Positions 47,400 to 63,100 of a DNA stretch of 64,000 nucleotides are shown here, one piece after another. Both the position numbers and the translations under genes were made by a program. A model generated the notes under the pieces. It was not told the DNA's origin. It searched no databases and saw only the letters and a program-made list of their open reading frames with translations. The stretch is taken from assembly GCA_036172665.1 (NCBI GenBank), contig JAYKNF010000025.1, positions 532,975-596,974 on the forward strand, in the 5' to 3' direction. Positions within the stretch are counted from its first letter, which is position 1. Every line of letters starts with the position of its first letter. The DNA comes from Prosopocoilus inquinatus. Taxonomy: Eukaryota; Arthropoda; Insecta; Coleoptera; Lucanidae.

Positions 47400-50300
47400 A
47401 TGTGAGATACGAAATCTTCGGACGCAGCATAAGCTGGAAATAGTTTTGAACGAAACAACACGTATTAGCGTTGTACCTGTGATGTATCTAAACGATCCTT
47501 ACTTATCTAACATGTTATTTGAAGTTTGGATGGACTCCAGTAAGTCTGATGTGAGATACAAAGTTTTTGGACGCAGCAGGAGCTGGAAATAGTTTTAAAC
47601 GAAACAACACGTATTAGCGTTGTTCCTGTGCTGTATCTAATCGATCCTTACTCATCTATCATGCTATTTGGCGTTTCGATGGACTCCAGTAGCTCTGATG
47701 TGAGATACGACGTTTTCGGACGCAGCAGAAGCTGGAAATAGTTTTAAACGAAACAACACGCATTAGCGTTGTTACTGTGATGTATCTAATCGATCCTTAC
47801 TCATCTAACATGTTATTTGGCGTTTCGATGGACTCCAGTAACTTTGATGTGAGATACGAAGTTCTCGGACGCAGCTGAAGCTGGAAATAGTTTTAAATGA
47901 AACAACACGTATTAGCGTTGTTCCTGTGATGTATCTAATCGATCCTTACTCATCTATCATGTTATTTGGGGTTTCGATGGACTCCAGTAGCTCTGATGTG
48001 AGATACGAAGTTTTTGGACGCAGCAGGAGCTGGAAATAGTTTTAAACGAAACAACACGTATTAGCGTTGTTCCTGTGATGTATCTAATCGATCCTTACTC
48101 ATCTATCATGTTATTTGACGTTTGGATGGGCTCCAGTATCTCTGATGTGAGATACAAAATTTTCGGACGCAGCAGAAGCTGGAAATAGTTTTAAACGAAA
48201 CAACACGCATTAGCGTTGTTCCTGTGATGTATCTAAACGATCCTTACTTATCTAAGATGTTATTTGACGTTTGGATGGACTTCAGTAAGTCTGATGTGAG
48301 ATACAAAGTTTTTGGACGCAGCAGGAGCTGGAAATAGTTTTAAACGAAACAACACGTATTAGCGTTGTTCCTGTGATGTATCTAATCGATCCTTACTAAT
48401 CTAACATGTTATTTGATGTTTGGATGGACTCCAGTAACTTTGATGTGAGATACGAAGTTCTCGGACGCAGCTGAAGCTGGAAATAGTTTTAAATGAAACA
48501 ACACGTACTAGCGTTGTTCCTGTGATGTATCTAATCGATCCTTACTCATCTATCATGTTATTTGGCGTTTCGATGGACTCCAGTAGCTCTGATGTGAGAT
48601 ACGAAGTTTTTGGACGCAGCAGGAGCTGGAAATAGTTTTAAACGAAACAACACGTATTAGCGTTGTTCCTGTGATGTATCTAATCGATCCTTACTCATCT
48701 ATCATGTTATTTGGCGTTTCGATGGACTCCAGTAACTTTGATGTGAGATACGATGTTCTCGGACGCAGCTGAAGCTGGAAATAGTTTTAAATGAAACAAC
48801 ACGTATTAGCGTTGTTCCTGTGATGTATCTAATCGATCCTTACTCATCTATCATGTTATTTGGCGTTTCGATGGACTCCAGTAGCTCTGATGTGAGATAC
48901 GACGTTTTCGGACGCAGCAGAAGCTGGAAATAGTTTTAAATGAAACAACACGCATTAGCGTTTTTCCTGTGATTTATCTAATCGATCCTTACTCATCTAT
49001 CATGTTATTTGACGTTTCGATGGACTCTAGTAACTCTGATGTGAGATACGAAGTTTTTGGACGCAGCAGGAGCTGGAAATAGTTTTAAACGAAACAACAC
49101 GTATTAGCGTTGTTCCTGTGATGTATCTAATCGATCCTTACTCATCTATCATGTTATTTGACGTTTGGATGGACTCCAGTATCTCTGATGTGAGATACGA
49201 AATCTTCGGACGCAGCATAAGCTGGAAATAGTTTTGAACGAAACAACACGTATTAGCGTTGTACCTGTGATGTATCTAAACGATCCTTACTTATCTAACA
49301 TGTTATTTGAAGTTTGGATGGACTCCAGTAAGTCTGATGTGAGATACAAAGTTTTTGGACGCAGCAGGAGCTGGAAATAGTTTTAAACGAAACAACACGT
49401 ATTAGCGTTGTTCCTGTGCTGTATCTAATCGATCCTTACTCATCTATCATGCTATTTGGCGTTTCGATGGACTCCAGTAGCTCTGATGTGAGATACGACG
49501 TTTTCGGACGCAGCAGAAGCTGGAAATAGTTTTAAACGAAACAACACGCATTAGCGTTGTTACTGTGATGTATCTAATCGATCCTTACTCATCTAACATG
49601 TTATTTGGCGTTTCGATGGACTCCAGTAACTTTGATGTGAGATACGAAGTTCTCGGACGCAGCTGAAGCTGGAAATAGTTTTAAATGAAACAACACGTAT
49701 TAGCGTTGTTCCTGTGATGTATCTAATCGATCCTTACTCATCTATCATGTTATTTGGGGTTTCGATGGACTCCAGTAGCTCTGATGTGAGATACGAAGTT
49801 TTTGGACGCAGCAGGAGCTGGAAATAGTTTTAAACGAAACAACACGTATTAGCGTTGTTCCTGTGATGTATCTAATCGATCCTTACTCATCTATCATGTT
49901 ATTTGACGTTTGGATGGGCTCCAGTATCTCTGATGTGAGATACAAAATTTTCGGACGCAGCAGAAGCTGGAAATAGTTTTAAACGAAACAACACGCATTA
50001 GCGTTGTTCCTGTGATGTATCTAAACGATCCTTACTTATCTAAGATGTTATTTGACGTTTGGATGGACTCCAGTAAGTCTGATGTGAGATACAAAGTTTT
50101 TGGACGCAGCAGGAGCTGGAAATAGTTTTAAACGAAACAACACGTATTAGCGTTGTTCCTGTGATGTATCTAATCGATCCTTACTAATCTAACATGTTAT
50201 TTGATGTTTGGATGGACTCCAGTAACTTTGATGTGAGATACGAAGTTCTCGGACGCAGCTGAAGCTGGAAATAGTTTTAAATGAAACAACACGTATTAGC

Positions 50301-53080
50301 GTTGTTCCTGTGATGTATCTAATCGATCCTTACTCATCTATCATGTTATTTGGCGTTTCGATGGACTCCAGTAGCTCTGATGTGAGATACGAAGTTTTTG
50401 GACGCAGCAGGAGCTGGAAATAGTTTTAAACGAAACAACACGTATTAGCGTTGTTCCTGTGATGTATCTAATCGATCCTTACTCATCTATCATGTTATTT
50501 GACGTTTGGATGGGCTCCAGTAACTCTGAAGTGAGATACGAAGTTCTCGGACGCAGCTGAAGCTGGAAATAGTTTTAAACGAAACAACACGCATTAGCGT
50601 TGTTCCTGTGATGTATCTAATCCATCCTTACTCATCTATCATGTTATTTGACGTTTCGATGGACTCTAGTAACTCTGATGTGAGATACGACGTTTTCGGA
50701 CGCAGCAGAAGCTGGAAATAGTTTTAAATGAAACAACACGTATTAGCGTTGTTCCTGTGATGTATCTAATCGATCCTTACTCATCTATCATGTTATTTGG
50801 CGTTTCGATGGACTCCAGTAGCTCTGATGTGAGATACGACGTTTTCGGATGCAGCAGAAGCTGGAAATAGTTTTAAATGAAACAACACGCATTAGCGTTT
50901 TTCCTGTGATTTATCTAATCGATCCTTACTCATCTATCATGTTACTTGACGTTTCGATGGACTCTAGTAACTCTGATGTGAGATACGAAGTTTTTGGACG
51001 CAGCAGGAGCTGGAAATAGTTTTAAACGAAACAACACGTATTAGCGTTGTTCCTGTGATGTATCTAATCGATCCTTACTCATCTATCATGTTATTTGACG
51101 TTTGGATGGACTCCAGTATCTCTGATGTGAGATACGAAATCTTCGGACGCAGCATAAGCTGGAAATAGTTTTGAACGAAACAACACGTATTAGCGTTGTA
51201 CCTGTGATGTATCTAAACGATCCTTACTTATCTAACATGTTATTTGAAGTTTGGATGGACTCCAGTAAGTCTGATGTGAGATACAAAGTTTTTGGACGCA
51301 GCAGGAGCTGGAAATAGTTTTAAACGAAACAACACGTATTAGCGTTGTTCCTGTGCTGTATCTAATTGATCCTTACTCATCTATCATGCTATTTGGCGTT
51401 TCGATGGACTCCAGTAGCTCTGATGTGAGATACGACGTTTTCGGACGCAGCAGAAGCTGGAAATAGTTTTAAACGAAACAACACGCATTAGCGTTGTTAC
51501 TGTGATGTATCTAATCGATCCTTACTCATCTAACATGTTATTTGGCGTTTCGATGGACTCCAGTAACTTTGATGTGAGATACGAAGTTCTCGGACGCAGC
51601 TGAAGCTGGAAATAGTTTTAAATGAAACAACACGTATTAGCGTTGTTCCTGTGATGTATCTAATCGATCCTTACTCATCTATCATGTTATTTGGGGTTTC
51701 GATGGACTCCAGTAGCTCTGATGTGAGATACAAAATTTTCGGACGCAGCAGAAGCTGGAAATAGTTTTAAACGAAACAACACGCATTAGCGTTGTTCCTG
51801 TGATGTATCTAAACGATCCTTACTTATCTAAGATGTTATTTGACGTTTGGATGGACTCCAGTAAGTCTGATGTGAGATACAAAGTTTTTGGACGCAGCAG
51901 GAGCTGGAAATAGTTTTAAACGAAACAACACGTATTAGCGTTGTTCCTGTGATGTATCTAATCGATCCTTACTAATCTAACATGTTATTTGATGTTTGGA
52001 TGGACTCCAGTAACTTTGATGTGAGATACGAAGTTCTCGGACGCAGCTGAAGCTGGAAATAGTTTTAAATGAAACAACACGTATTAGCGTTGTTCTTGTG
52101 ATGTATCTAATCGATCCTTACTCATCTATCATGTTATTTGGCGTTTCGATGGACTCCAGTAGCTCTGATGTGAGATACGAAGTTTTTGGACGCAGCAGGA
52201 GCTGGAAATAGTTTTAAACGAAACAACACGTATTAGCGTTGTTCCTGTGATGTATCTAATCGATCCTTACTCATCTATCATGTTATTTGACGTTTGGATG
52301 GGCTCCAGTAACTCTGAAGTGAGATACGAAGTTCTCGGACGCAGCTGAAGCTGGAAATAGTTTTAAACGAAACAACACGCATTAGCGTTGTTCCTGTGAT
52401 GTATCTAATCCATCCTTACTCATCTATCATGTTATTTGACGTTTCGATGGACTCTAGTAACTCTGATGTGAGATACGACGTTTTCGGACGCAGCAGAAGC
52501 TGGAAATAGTTTTAAACGAAACAACACGTATTAGCGTTGTTCCTTTGATGTATCTAATCGATCCTTACTCATCTATCATGTTATTTGGCGTTTCGATGGA
52601 CTCCAGTAACTTTGATGTGAGATACGATGTTCTCGGACGCAGCTGAAGCTGGAAATAGTTTTAAATGAAACAACACGTATTAGCGTTGTTCCTGTGATGT
52701 ATCTAATCGATCCTTACTCATCTATCATGTTATCTGGCGTTTCGATGGACTCCAGTAGCTCTGATGTGAGATACGACGTTTTCGGATGCAGCAGAAGCTG
52801 GAAATAGTTTTAAATGAAACAACACGCATTAGCGTTTTTCCTGTGATTTATCTAATCGATCCTTACTCATCTATCATGTTATTTGACGTTTCGATGGACT
52901 CTAGTAACTCTGATGTGAGATACGAAGTTTTTGGACGCAGCAGGAGCTGGAAATAGTTTTAAACGAAACAACACGTATTAGCGTTGTTCCTGTGATGTAT
53001 CTAATCGATCCTTACTCATCTATCATGTTATTTGACGTTTGGATGGACTCCAGTATCTCTGATGTGAGATACGAAATCTT
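47400..53080 (+). repeat. 12/13-monomer higher-order repeat tract in S7
   Basis: Three consecutive higher-order units of 1788, 1937 and 1937 bp (12, 13 and 13 monomers), bounded by GAAATCTTCGGACGCAGCAT at 47411, 49199, 51136 and 53073. Each holds the same order of variants, including GTTGTACCTGTG and GTTGTTACTGTG. The one-monomer difference fits unequal exchange. Confidence 0.9.
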
Positions 53081-56000
53081 CGGACGCAGCATAAGCTGGA
53101 AATAGTTTTGAACGAAACAACACGTATTAGCGTTGTACCTGTGATGTATCTAAACGATCCTTACTTATCTAACATGTTATTTGAAGTTTGGATGGACTCC
53201 AGTAAGTCTGATGTGAGATACAAAGTTTTTGGACGCAGCAGGAACTGGAAATAGTTTTAAACGAAACAACACGTATTAGCGTTGTTCCTGTGCTGTATCT
53301 AATTGATCCTTACTCATCTATCATGCTATTTGGCGTTTCGATGGACTCCAGTAGCTCTGATGTGAGATACGACGTTTTCGGACGCAGCAGAAGCTGGAAA
53401 TAGTTTTAAACGAAACAACACGCATTAGCGTTGTTACTGTGATGTATCTAATCGATCCTTACTCATCTAACATGTTATTTGGCGTTTCGATGGACTCCAG
53501 TAACTTTGATGTGAGATACGAAGTTCTCGGACGCAGCTGAAGCTGGAAATAGTTTTAAATGAAACAACACGTATTAGCGTTGTTCCTGTGATGTATCTAA
53601 TCGATCCTTACTCATCTATCATGTTATTTGGGGTTTCGATGGACTCCAGTAGCTCTGATGTGAGATACGAAGTTTTTGGACGCAGCAGGAGCTGGAAATA
53701 GTTTTAAACGAAACAACACGTATTAGCGTTGTTCCTGTGATGTATCTAATCGATCCTTACTCATCTATCATGTTATTTGACGTTTGGATGGGCTCCAGTA
53801 TCTCTGATGTGAGATACAAAATTTTCGGACGCAGCAGAAGCTGGAAATAGTTTTAAACGAAACAACACGCATTAGCGTTGTTCCTGTGATGTATCTAAAC
53901 TATCCTTACTTATCTAAGATGTTATTTGACGTTTGGATGGACTCCAGTAAGTCTGATGTGAGATACAAAGTTTTTGGACGCAGCAGGAGCTGGAAATAGT
54001 TTTAAACGAAACAACACGTATTAGCGTTGTTCCTGTGATGTATCTAATCGATCCTTACTAATCTAACATGTTATTTGATGTTTGGATGGACTCCAGTAAC
54101 TTTGATGTGAGATACGACGTTTTCGGACGCAGCAGATGCTGGAAATAGTTTTAAACGAAACAACACGCATTAGCGTTGTTCCTGTTATGTATCTAATCGA
54201 TCCTTACTCATCTAACATGTTATTTGGCGTTTCGATGGACTCCAGTAACTTTGATGTGAGATACGAAGTTCTCGGACGCAGCTGAAGCTGGAAATAGTTT
54301 TAAATGAAACAACACGTATTAGCGTTGTTCCTGTGATGTATCTAATCGATCCTTACTCATCTATCATGTTATTTGACGTTTGGATGACCTCCAGTAACTC
54401 TGATGTGAGATACGAAATTATCGGACGCAGCAGAAGCTGGAAATAGTTTTAAACGAAACAACACGCATTAGCGTTGTTCCTGTTATGTATCTAATCGATC
54501 CTTACTCATCTAACATGTTATTTGACGTTTCGATGGACTCTAGTAACTCTGATGTGAGATACGAAGATTCTGGACGCAGCAGGAGCTGGAAATAGTTTTA
54601 AACGAAACAACACGTATTAGCGTTGTTCCTGTGATGTATCTAATCGATCCTTACTCATCTATCATGTTATTTGACGTTTGGATGGACTCCAGTATCTCTG
54701 ATGTGAGATACGAAATTTTCGGACGCAGCAGAAGCTGGAAATAGTTTTTAACGAAACAACACGCATTAGCGTTGTTCCTGTGATGTATCTAAACGATCCC
54801 TACTTATCTAACATGTTATTTGACGTTTGGATGGACTCCAGTAAGTCTGATGTGAGATACAAAGTTTTTGGACGCAGCAGGAGCTGGAAATAGTTTTAAA
54901 CGAAACAACACGTATTAGCGTTGTTCCTGTGATGTATCTAATCGATCCTTACTTATCTAACATGTTATTTGATGTTTGGATGAACTCCAGTAACTTTGAT
55001 GTGAGATACGACGTTTTCGGACGCAGCAGATGCTGGAAATAGTTTTAAACGAAACAACACGTATTAGCGTTGTTCCTGTGATGTATCTAATCGATCCTTA
55101 CTCATCTATCGTATTATTTGACGTTTGAATGGACTCCAGTAACTCTGATGTGAGATACAAAGTTCTCGGACGCAGCAGAAGCTGGAAATAGTTTTGAACG
55201 AAACAACACGTATTCGTCTTGTTCCTGTGATGTATCTAATCGATCCTTACTTATCTATCATGTTATTTGACGTTTGGATGGACACCAGTAACTCTGATGT
55301 GAGATACGAAATTATCGGACGCAGCAGAAGCTGGAAATAGTTTTAAATGAAACAACACGCATTAGCGTTGTTCCTGTGATGTATCTAATCGATCCTTACT
55401 CATCTATCATGTTATTTGACGTTTGGATGGACTCCAGTAACTCTGAAGTGAGATACGAAGTTCTCGGACGCAGCTGAAGCTGGAAATAGTTTTAAACGAA
55501 ACAACACGCATTAGCGTTGTTCCTGTGATGTATCTAATCGATCCTTACTCATCTATCATGTTATTTGACGTTTGGATGACCTCCAGTAACTCTGATGTGA
55601 GATACGAAATTATCGGACGCAGCAGAAGCTGGAAATAGTTTTAAATGAAACAACACGCATTAGCGTTGTTCATGTGATGTATCTAATCGATCCTTACTCA
55701 TCTATCATGTTATTTGAGATTTCGATGGACACTAGTAACTCTGATGTGAGATACGAAGTTTTTGGACGCAGCAGGAGCTAGAAATAGTTTTAATCGAAAC
55801 AACACGTATTAGCGTTGTTCCTGTGCTGTATCTAATCGATCCTTACTTATCTATCATGTTATTTGGCGTTTCGATGGACTCCACTAACTCTGATGTGAGA
55901 TACGACGTTTTCGGACGCAGCAGAAGCTGGAAATAGTTTTAAACGAAACAACACGCATTAGCGTTGTTCCTGTGATGTATCTAATCGATCCTTACTCATC

Positions 56001-59000
56001 TAACATGTTATTTGGCGTTTCGATGGACTCCAGTAACTTTGATGTGAGATACGAAGTTCTCGGACGCAGCTGAAGCTGGAAATAGTTTTAAATGAAACAA
56101 CACGTATTAGCGTTGTTCCTGTGATGTATCTAATCGATTCTTACTCATCTATCATATTATTTGGCGTTTCGATGGACTCCACTAACTCTGATGTGAGATA
56201 CGACGTTTTCGGACGCAGCAGATGCTGGAAATAGTTTTAAATGAAACAACACCTATTAGCGTTGTTCCTGTGATGTATCTAATCGATCCTTACTCATCTA
56301 TCATGTTATTTGGCGTTTCGATGGACTCCAGTAGCTCTGATGAGAGATACGACGTTTTCGGACGCAGCAGAAGCTGGAAATAGTTTTAAATGAAACAACA
56401 CGTATTAGCGTTGTTCCTGTGATGTATCTAATCGATCCTTACTCATCTATCATGTTATTTGGCGTTTCGATGGACTTCAGTAGCTCTGATGTGAGATACG
56501 AAGTTTTTGGACGCAGCAGGAGCTGGAAATAGTTTTAAACGAAACAACACGTATTAGCGTTGTTCCTGTGATGTATCTAAACGATCCTTACTTATCTAAC
56601 ATGTTATTTGACGTTTGGATGGACTCCAGTAAGTCTGATGTGAGATACAAAATTTTTGGACGCAGCAGGTGCTGGAAATAGTTTTAAATGAAACAACACG
56701 TATTAGCGTTGTTCCTGTGATGTGTCTAATCGATCCTTACTCATCTATCATGTTATTTGGCGTTTCGATGGACTCCAGTAGCTCTGATGTGAGATACGAC
56801 GTTTTCGGACGCAGCAGAAGCTGGAAATAGTTTTAAACGAAACAACACGTATTAGCGTTGTTCCTGTGATGTATCTAATCGATCCTTACTCATCTATCAT
56901 GTTATTTGACGTTTGGATGGACTCCAGTATCTCTGATGTGAGATACGATATCTTCGGATGCAGCATAAGCTGGAAATAGTTTTAAACGAAACAACAGGCA
57001 TTAGCGTTGTTCCTGTGATGTATCTAATCGATCCTTACTCATCTATCATGTTATTTGACGTTTCGATGGACTCTAGTAACTCTGATGTGAGATACGAAGT
57101 TTTTGGACGCAGCAGGAGCTGGAAATAGTTTTAAACGAAACAACACGTATTAGCGTTGTTCCTAAGCTGTATCTAATCGATCCTTACTCACTTATCATGT
57201 TATTTGGCGTTTCGATGGACTCCAGTAGCTCTGATGTGAGATACGACGTTTTCGGACGCAGCAGAAGCTGGAAATAGTTTTTAACGGAACAACACGCATT
57301 AGCGTTGTTCCTGTGATGTATCTAATCGATACTTACTCATCTATCATGTTATTTGACGTTTCGATGGACTCCAGTAACTCTAATGTGAGAAACGAAATTT
57401 TCGGACGCAGCAGAAGCTGGAAATAGTTTTAAACGAAACAACAGGCATTAGCGTTGTTCCTGTGATGTATCTAATCGATCCTTCCTCATCTATCATGTTA
57501 TTTGACGTTTGGATGACCTCCAGTAACTCTGATGTGAGATACGAAATTATCGGACGCAGCAGAAGCTGGAAATAGTTTTAAATGAAACAACACGCATTAG
57601 CGTTGTTCATGTGATGTATCTAATCGATCCTTACTCATCTATCATGTTATTTGAGATTTCGATGGACTCTAGTAACTCTGATGTGAGATACGAAGTTTTT
57701 GGACGCAGCAGGAGCTAGAAATAGTTTTAATCGAAACAACACGTATTAGCGTTGTTCCTGTGCTGTATCTAATCGATCCTTACTTATCTATCATGTTATT
57801 TGGCGTTTCGATGGACTCCACTAACTCTGATGTGAGATACGACGTTTTCGGACGCAGCAGATGCTGGAAATAGTTTTAAACGAAACAACACTCATTAGCG
57901 TTGTTCCTGTTATGTATCTAATCGATCCTTACTCATCTAACATGTTATTTGGCGTTTCGATGGACTCCAGTAACTTTGATGTGAGATACGAAGTTCTCGG
58001 ACGCAGCTGAAACTGGAAATAGTTTTAAATGAAACAACACGTATTAGCGTTGTTCCTGTGATGTATCTAATCGATCCTTACTCATCTATCATATTATTTG
58101 ACGTTTGAATGGACTCCAGTAACTCTGATGTGAGATACAAAGTTCTCGGACCCAGCAGAAGCTGGAAATAGTTTTGAACGAAACAACACGTATTCGTCTT
58201 GTTCCTGTGATGTATCTAATCGATCCTTACTTATCTATCATGTTATTTGACGTTTGGATGGACACCAGTAACTCTGATGTGAGATACGAAATTATCGGAC
58301 GCAGCAGAAGCTGGAAATAGTTTTAAATGAAACAACACGCATTAGCGTTGTTCCTGTGATGTATCTAATCGATCCTTACTCATCTATCATGTTATTTGAC
58401 GTTTGGATGGACTCCAGTAACTCTGAAGTGAGATACGAAGTTCTCGGACGCAGCTGAAGCTGGAAATAGTTTTAAACGAAACAACACGCATTAGCGTTGT
58501 TCCTGTGATGTATCTAATCGATCCTTACTCATCTATCATGTTATTTGACGTTTGGATGACCTCCAGTAACTCTGATGTGAGATACGAAATTATCGGACGC
58601 AGCAGAAGCTGGAAATAGTTTTAAATGAAACAACACGCATTAGCGTTGTTCATGTGATGTATCTAATCGATCCTTACTCATCTATCATGTTATTTGACGT
58701 TTCGATGGTCTCTAGTAACTCTGATGTGAGATACGAAGTTTTTGGACGCAGCAGGAGCTAGAAATAGTTTTAATCGAAACAACACGTATTAGCGTTGTTC
58801 CTGTGCTGTATCTAATCGATCCTTACTTATCTATCATGTTATTTGGCGTTTCGATGGACTCCACTAACTCTGATGTGAGATACGACGTTTTCGGACGCAG
58901 CAGAAGCTGGAAATAGTTTTAAACGAAACAACACGCATTAGCGTTGTTCCTGTGATGTATCTAATCGATCCTTACTCATCTAACATGTTATTTGGCGTTT

Positions 59001-60160
59001 CGATGGACTCCAGTAACTTTGATGTGAGATACGAAGTTCTCGGACGCAGCTGAAGCTGGAAATAGTTTTAAATGAAACAACACGTATTAGCGTTGTTCCT
59101 GTGATGTATCTAATCGATTCTTACTCATCTATCATGTTATTTGACGTTTCGATGGACTCTAGTAACTCTGATGTGAGATACGAAGTTTTTGGACGCAGCA
59201 GGAGCTAGAAATAGTTTTAATCGAAACAACACGTATTAGCGTTGTTCCTGTGCTGTATCTAATCGATCCTTACTTATCTATCATGTTATTTGGCGTTTCG
59301 ATGGACTCCACTAACTCTGATGTGAGATACGACGTTTTCGGACGCAGCAGATGCTGGAAATAGTTTTAAATGAAACAACACGTATTAGCGTTGTTCCTGT
59401 GATGTATCTAATCGATCCTTACTCATCTATCATGTTATTTGGCGTTTCGATGGACTCCAGTAGCTCTGATGAGAGATACGACGTTTTCGGACGCAGCAGA
59501 AGCTGGAAATAGTTTTAAATGAAACAACACGTATTAGCGTTGTTCCTGTGATGTATCTAATCGATCCTTACTCATCTATCATGTTATTTGGCGTTTCGAT
59601 GGACTCCAGTAGCTCTGATGTGAGATACGAAGTTTTTGGACGCAGCAGGAGCTGGAAATAGTTTTAAACGAAACAACACGTATTAGCGTTGTTCCTGTGA
59701 TGTATCTAAACGATCCTTACTTATCTAACATGTTATTTGACGTTTGGATGGACTCCAGTAAGTCTGATGTGAGATACAAAATTTTTGGACGCAGCAGGAG
59801 CTGGAAATAGTTTTAAATGAAACAACACGTATTAGCGTTGTTCCTGTGATGTATCTAATCGATCCTTACTCATCTATCATGTTATTTGGCGTTTCGATGG
59901 ACTCCAGTAGCTCTGATGTGAGATACGACGTTTTCGGACGCAGCAGAAGCTTGAAATAGTTTTAAACGAAACAACAATTATTAGCGTTGTTCCTGTGATG
60001 TATCTAATCGATCCTTACTCATCTATCATGTTATTTGACGTTTGGATGGACTCCAGTATCTCTGATGTGAGATACGATATCTTCGGATGCAGCATAAGCT
60101 GGAAATAGTTTTAAACGAAACAACAGGCATTAGCGTTGTTCCTGTGATGTATCTAATCGA
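53009..60160 (+). repeat. 91-monomer segmental duplication in S7, copy 2
   Basis: Second copy of the 39.45-46.15 kb block, with matching rare variants at 53073, 54053, 56250 and 56947. It carries scattered single-base differences and a three-monomer insertion relative to copy 1. Confidence 0.9.
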
Positions 60161-63100
60161 TCCTTACTCATCTATCATGTTATTTGACGTTTCGATGGAC
60201 TCTAGTAACTCTGATGTGAGATACGAAGTTTTTGGACGCAGCAGGAGCTGGAAATAGTTTTAAACGAAACAACACGTATTAGCGTTGTTCCTAAGCTGTA
60301 TCTAATCGATCCTTACTCACTTATCATGTTATTTGGCGTTTCGATGGACTCCAGTAGCTCTGATGTGAGATACGACGTTTTCGGACGCAGCAGAAGCTGG
60401 AAATAGTTTTTAACGGAACAACACGCATTAGCGTTGTTCCTGTGATGTATCTAATCGATACTTACTCATCTATCATGTTATTTGACGTTTCGATGGACTC
60501 CAGTAACTCTAATGTGAGAAACGAAATTTTCGGACGCAGCAGAAGCTGGAAATAGTTTTAAACGAAACAACAGGCATTAGAGTTGTTTCTGTGATGTATC
60601 TAATCGATCCTTACTCATCTATCATGTTATTTGACGTTTGGATGGACTCCAGTAAGTCTGATGTGAGATACAAAGTTTTTGGACGCAGCAGGAGCTAGAA
60701 ATAGTTTTAAACGAAACAACACGTATTAGCGTTGTTCCTGTGCTGTATCTAATCCATCCTTACTTATCTATCATGTTATTTGACGTTTCGGTGCACTCCA
60801 GTAACTCTGATGTGAGATACGACGTTTTCGGACGCAGCAGAAGCTGGAAATAGTTTTAAACGAAACAACACGTATTAGCGTTGTTCCTGTGATGTATCTA
60901 ATCGATCCTTACTCATCTATCATGTTATTTGACGTTTGGATGGACTCCAGTAACTCTGATGTGAGATACAAAGTTTTTGGACGCAGCAGAAGCTGGAAAT
61001 AGTTTAGAACGAAAAAACACGTATTAGCGTTGTTCCTGTGATGTATCTAATCGATCCTTACTTAGCTACTATGTTATTTGACGTTTCGATGGACTCCAGT
61101 AACTCTAATGTGAGATACGAAATTTTCGGACGCAGCAGCAGCTGGAAATAGTTTTAAACGAAACAACACATATTAGCGTTGTTCCTGTGATGTAACTAAT
61201 CGATCCTTACTCATCTATCATGTTATTTGACGTTTGGACGGACTCCAGTAACTCTGATGAGAGATACGACGTTTTCCGACGCAGCAGAAGCTGGAAATAG
61301 TTTTAAACGAAACAACACGCATTAGCGTTGTTCCTGTGATGTATCTAATCGATCCTTACTCATCTAACATGTTATTTGGCGTTTCGATGGACTCCAGTAT
61401 CTTTGATGTGAGATACGAAGTTCTCGGACGCAGCTGAAGCTGGAAATAGTTTTAAATGAAACAACACGTATTAGCGTTGTTCCTGTGATGTATCTAATCG
61501 ATTCTTACTCATCTATCATGTTATTTGACGTTTCGATGGACTCTAGTAACTCTGATGTGAGATACGAAGTTTTTGGACGCAGCAGGAGCTAGAAATAGTT
61601 TTAATCGAAACAACACGTATTAGCGTTGTTCCTGTGCTGTATCTAATCGATCCTTACTTATCTATCATGTTATTTGGCGTTTCGATGGACTCCACTAACT
61701 CTGATGTGAGATACGACGTTTTCGGACGCAGCAGAAGCTGGAAATAGTTTTAAACGAAACAACACGCATTAGCGTTGTTCCTGTGATGTATCTAATCGAT
61801 CCTTACTCATCTAACATGTTATTTGGCGTTTCGATGGACTCCAGTAACTTTGATGTGAGATACGAAGTTCTCGGACGCAGCTGAAGCTGGAAATAGTTTT
61901 AAATGAAACAACACGTATTAGCGTTGTTCCTGTGATGTATCTAATCGATTCTTACTCATCTATCGTGTTATTTGACGTTTCGATGGACTCTAGTAACTCT
62001 GATGTGAGATACGAAGTTTTTGGACGCAGCAGGAGCTAGAAATAGTTTTAATCGAAACAACACGTATTAGCGTTGTTCCTGTGCTGTATCTAATCGATCC
62101 TTACTTATCTATCATGTTATTTGGCGTTTCGATGGACTCCACTAACTCTGATGTGAGATACGACGTTTTCGGACGCTGCAGAAGCTGGAAATAGTTTTAA
62201 ACGAAACAACACGCATTAGCGTTGTTTCTGTGATGTATCTAATCGATCCTTACTCATCTAACATGTTATTTGGCGTTTCGATGGACTCCAGTAACTTTGA
62301 TGTGAGATACGAAATTATCGGACGCAGCAGAAGCTGGAAATAGTTTTAAACGAAACAACACGCATTAGCGTTGTTCCTGTTATGTATCTAATCGATCCTT
62401 ACTCATCTAACATGTTATTTGACGTTTCGATGGACTCTAGTAACTCTGATGTGAGATACGAAGTTTCTGGACGCAGCAGCAGCTGGAAATAGTTTTAAAC
62501 GAAACAACACGTATTAGCGTTGTTCCTGTGATGTATCTAATCGATCCTTACTCATCTATCATGTTATTTGAGATTTCGATGGACTCTAGTAACTCTGATG
62601 TGAGATACGAAGTTTTTGGACGCAGCAGGAGCTAGAAATAGTTTTAATCGAAACAACACGTATTAGCGTTGTTCCTGTGCTGTATCTAATCGATCCTTAC
62701 TTATCTATCATGTTATTTGGCGTTTCGATGGACTCCACTAACTCTGATGTGAGATACGACGTTTTCGGACGCAGCAGATGCTGGAAATAGTTTTAAACGA
62801 AACAACACGCATTAGCGTTGTTCCTGTTATGTATCTAATCGATCCTTACTCATCTAACATGTTATTTGGCGTTTCGATGGACTCCAGTAACTTTGATGTG
62901 AGATACGAAGTTCTCGGACGCAGCTGAAACTGGAAATAGTTTTAAATGAAACAACACGTATTAGCGTTGTTCCTGTGATGTATCTAATCGATCCTTACTC
63001 ATCTATCATATTATTTGACGTTTGAATGGACTCCAGTAACTCTGATGTGAGATACAAAGTTCTCGGACGCAGCAGAAGCTGGAAATAGTTTTGAACGAAA

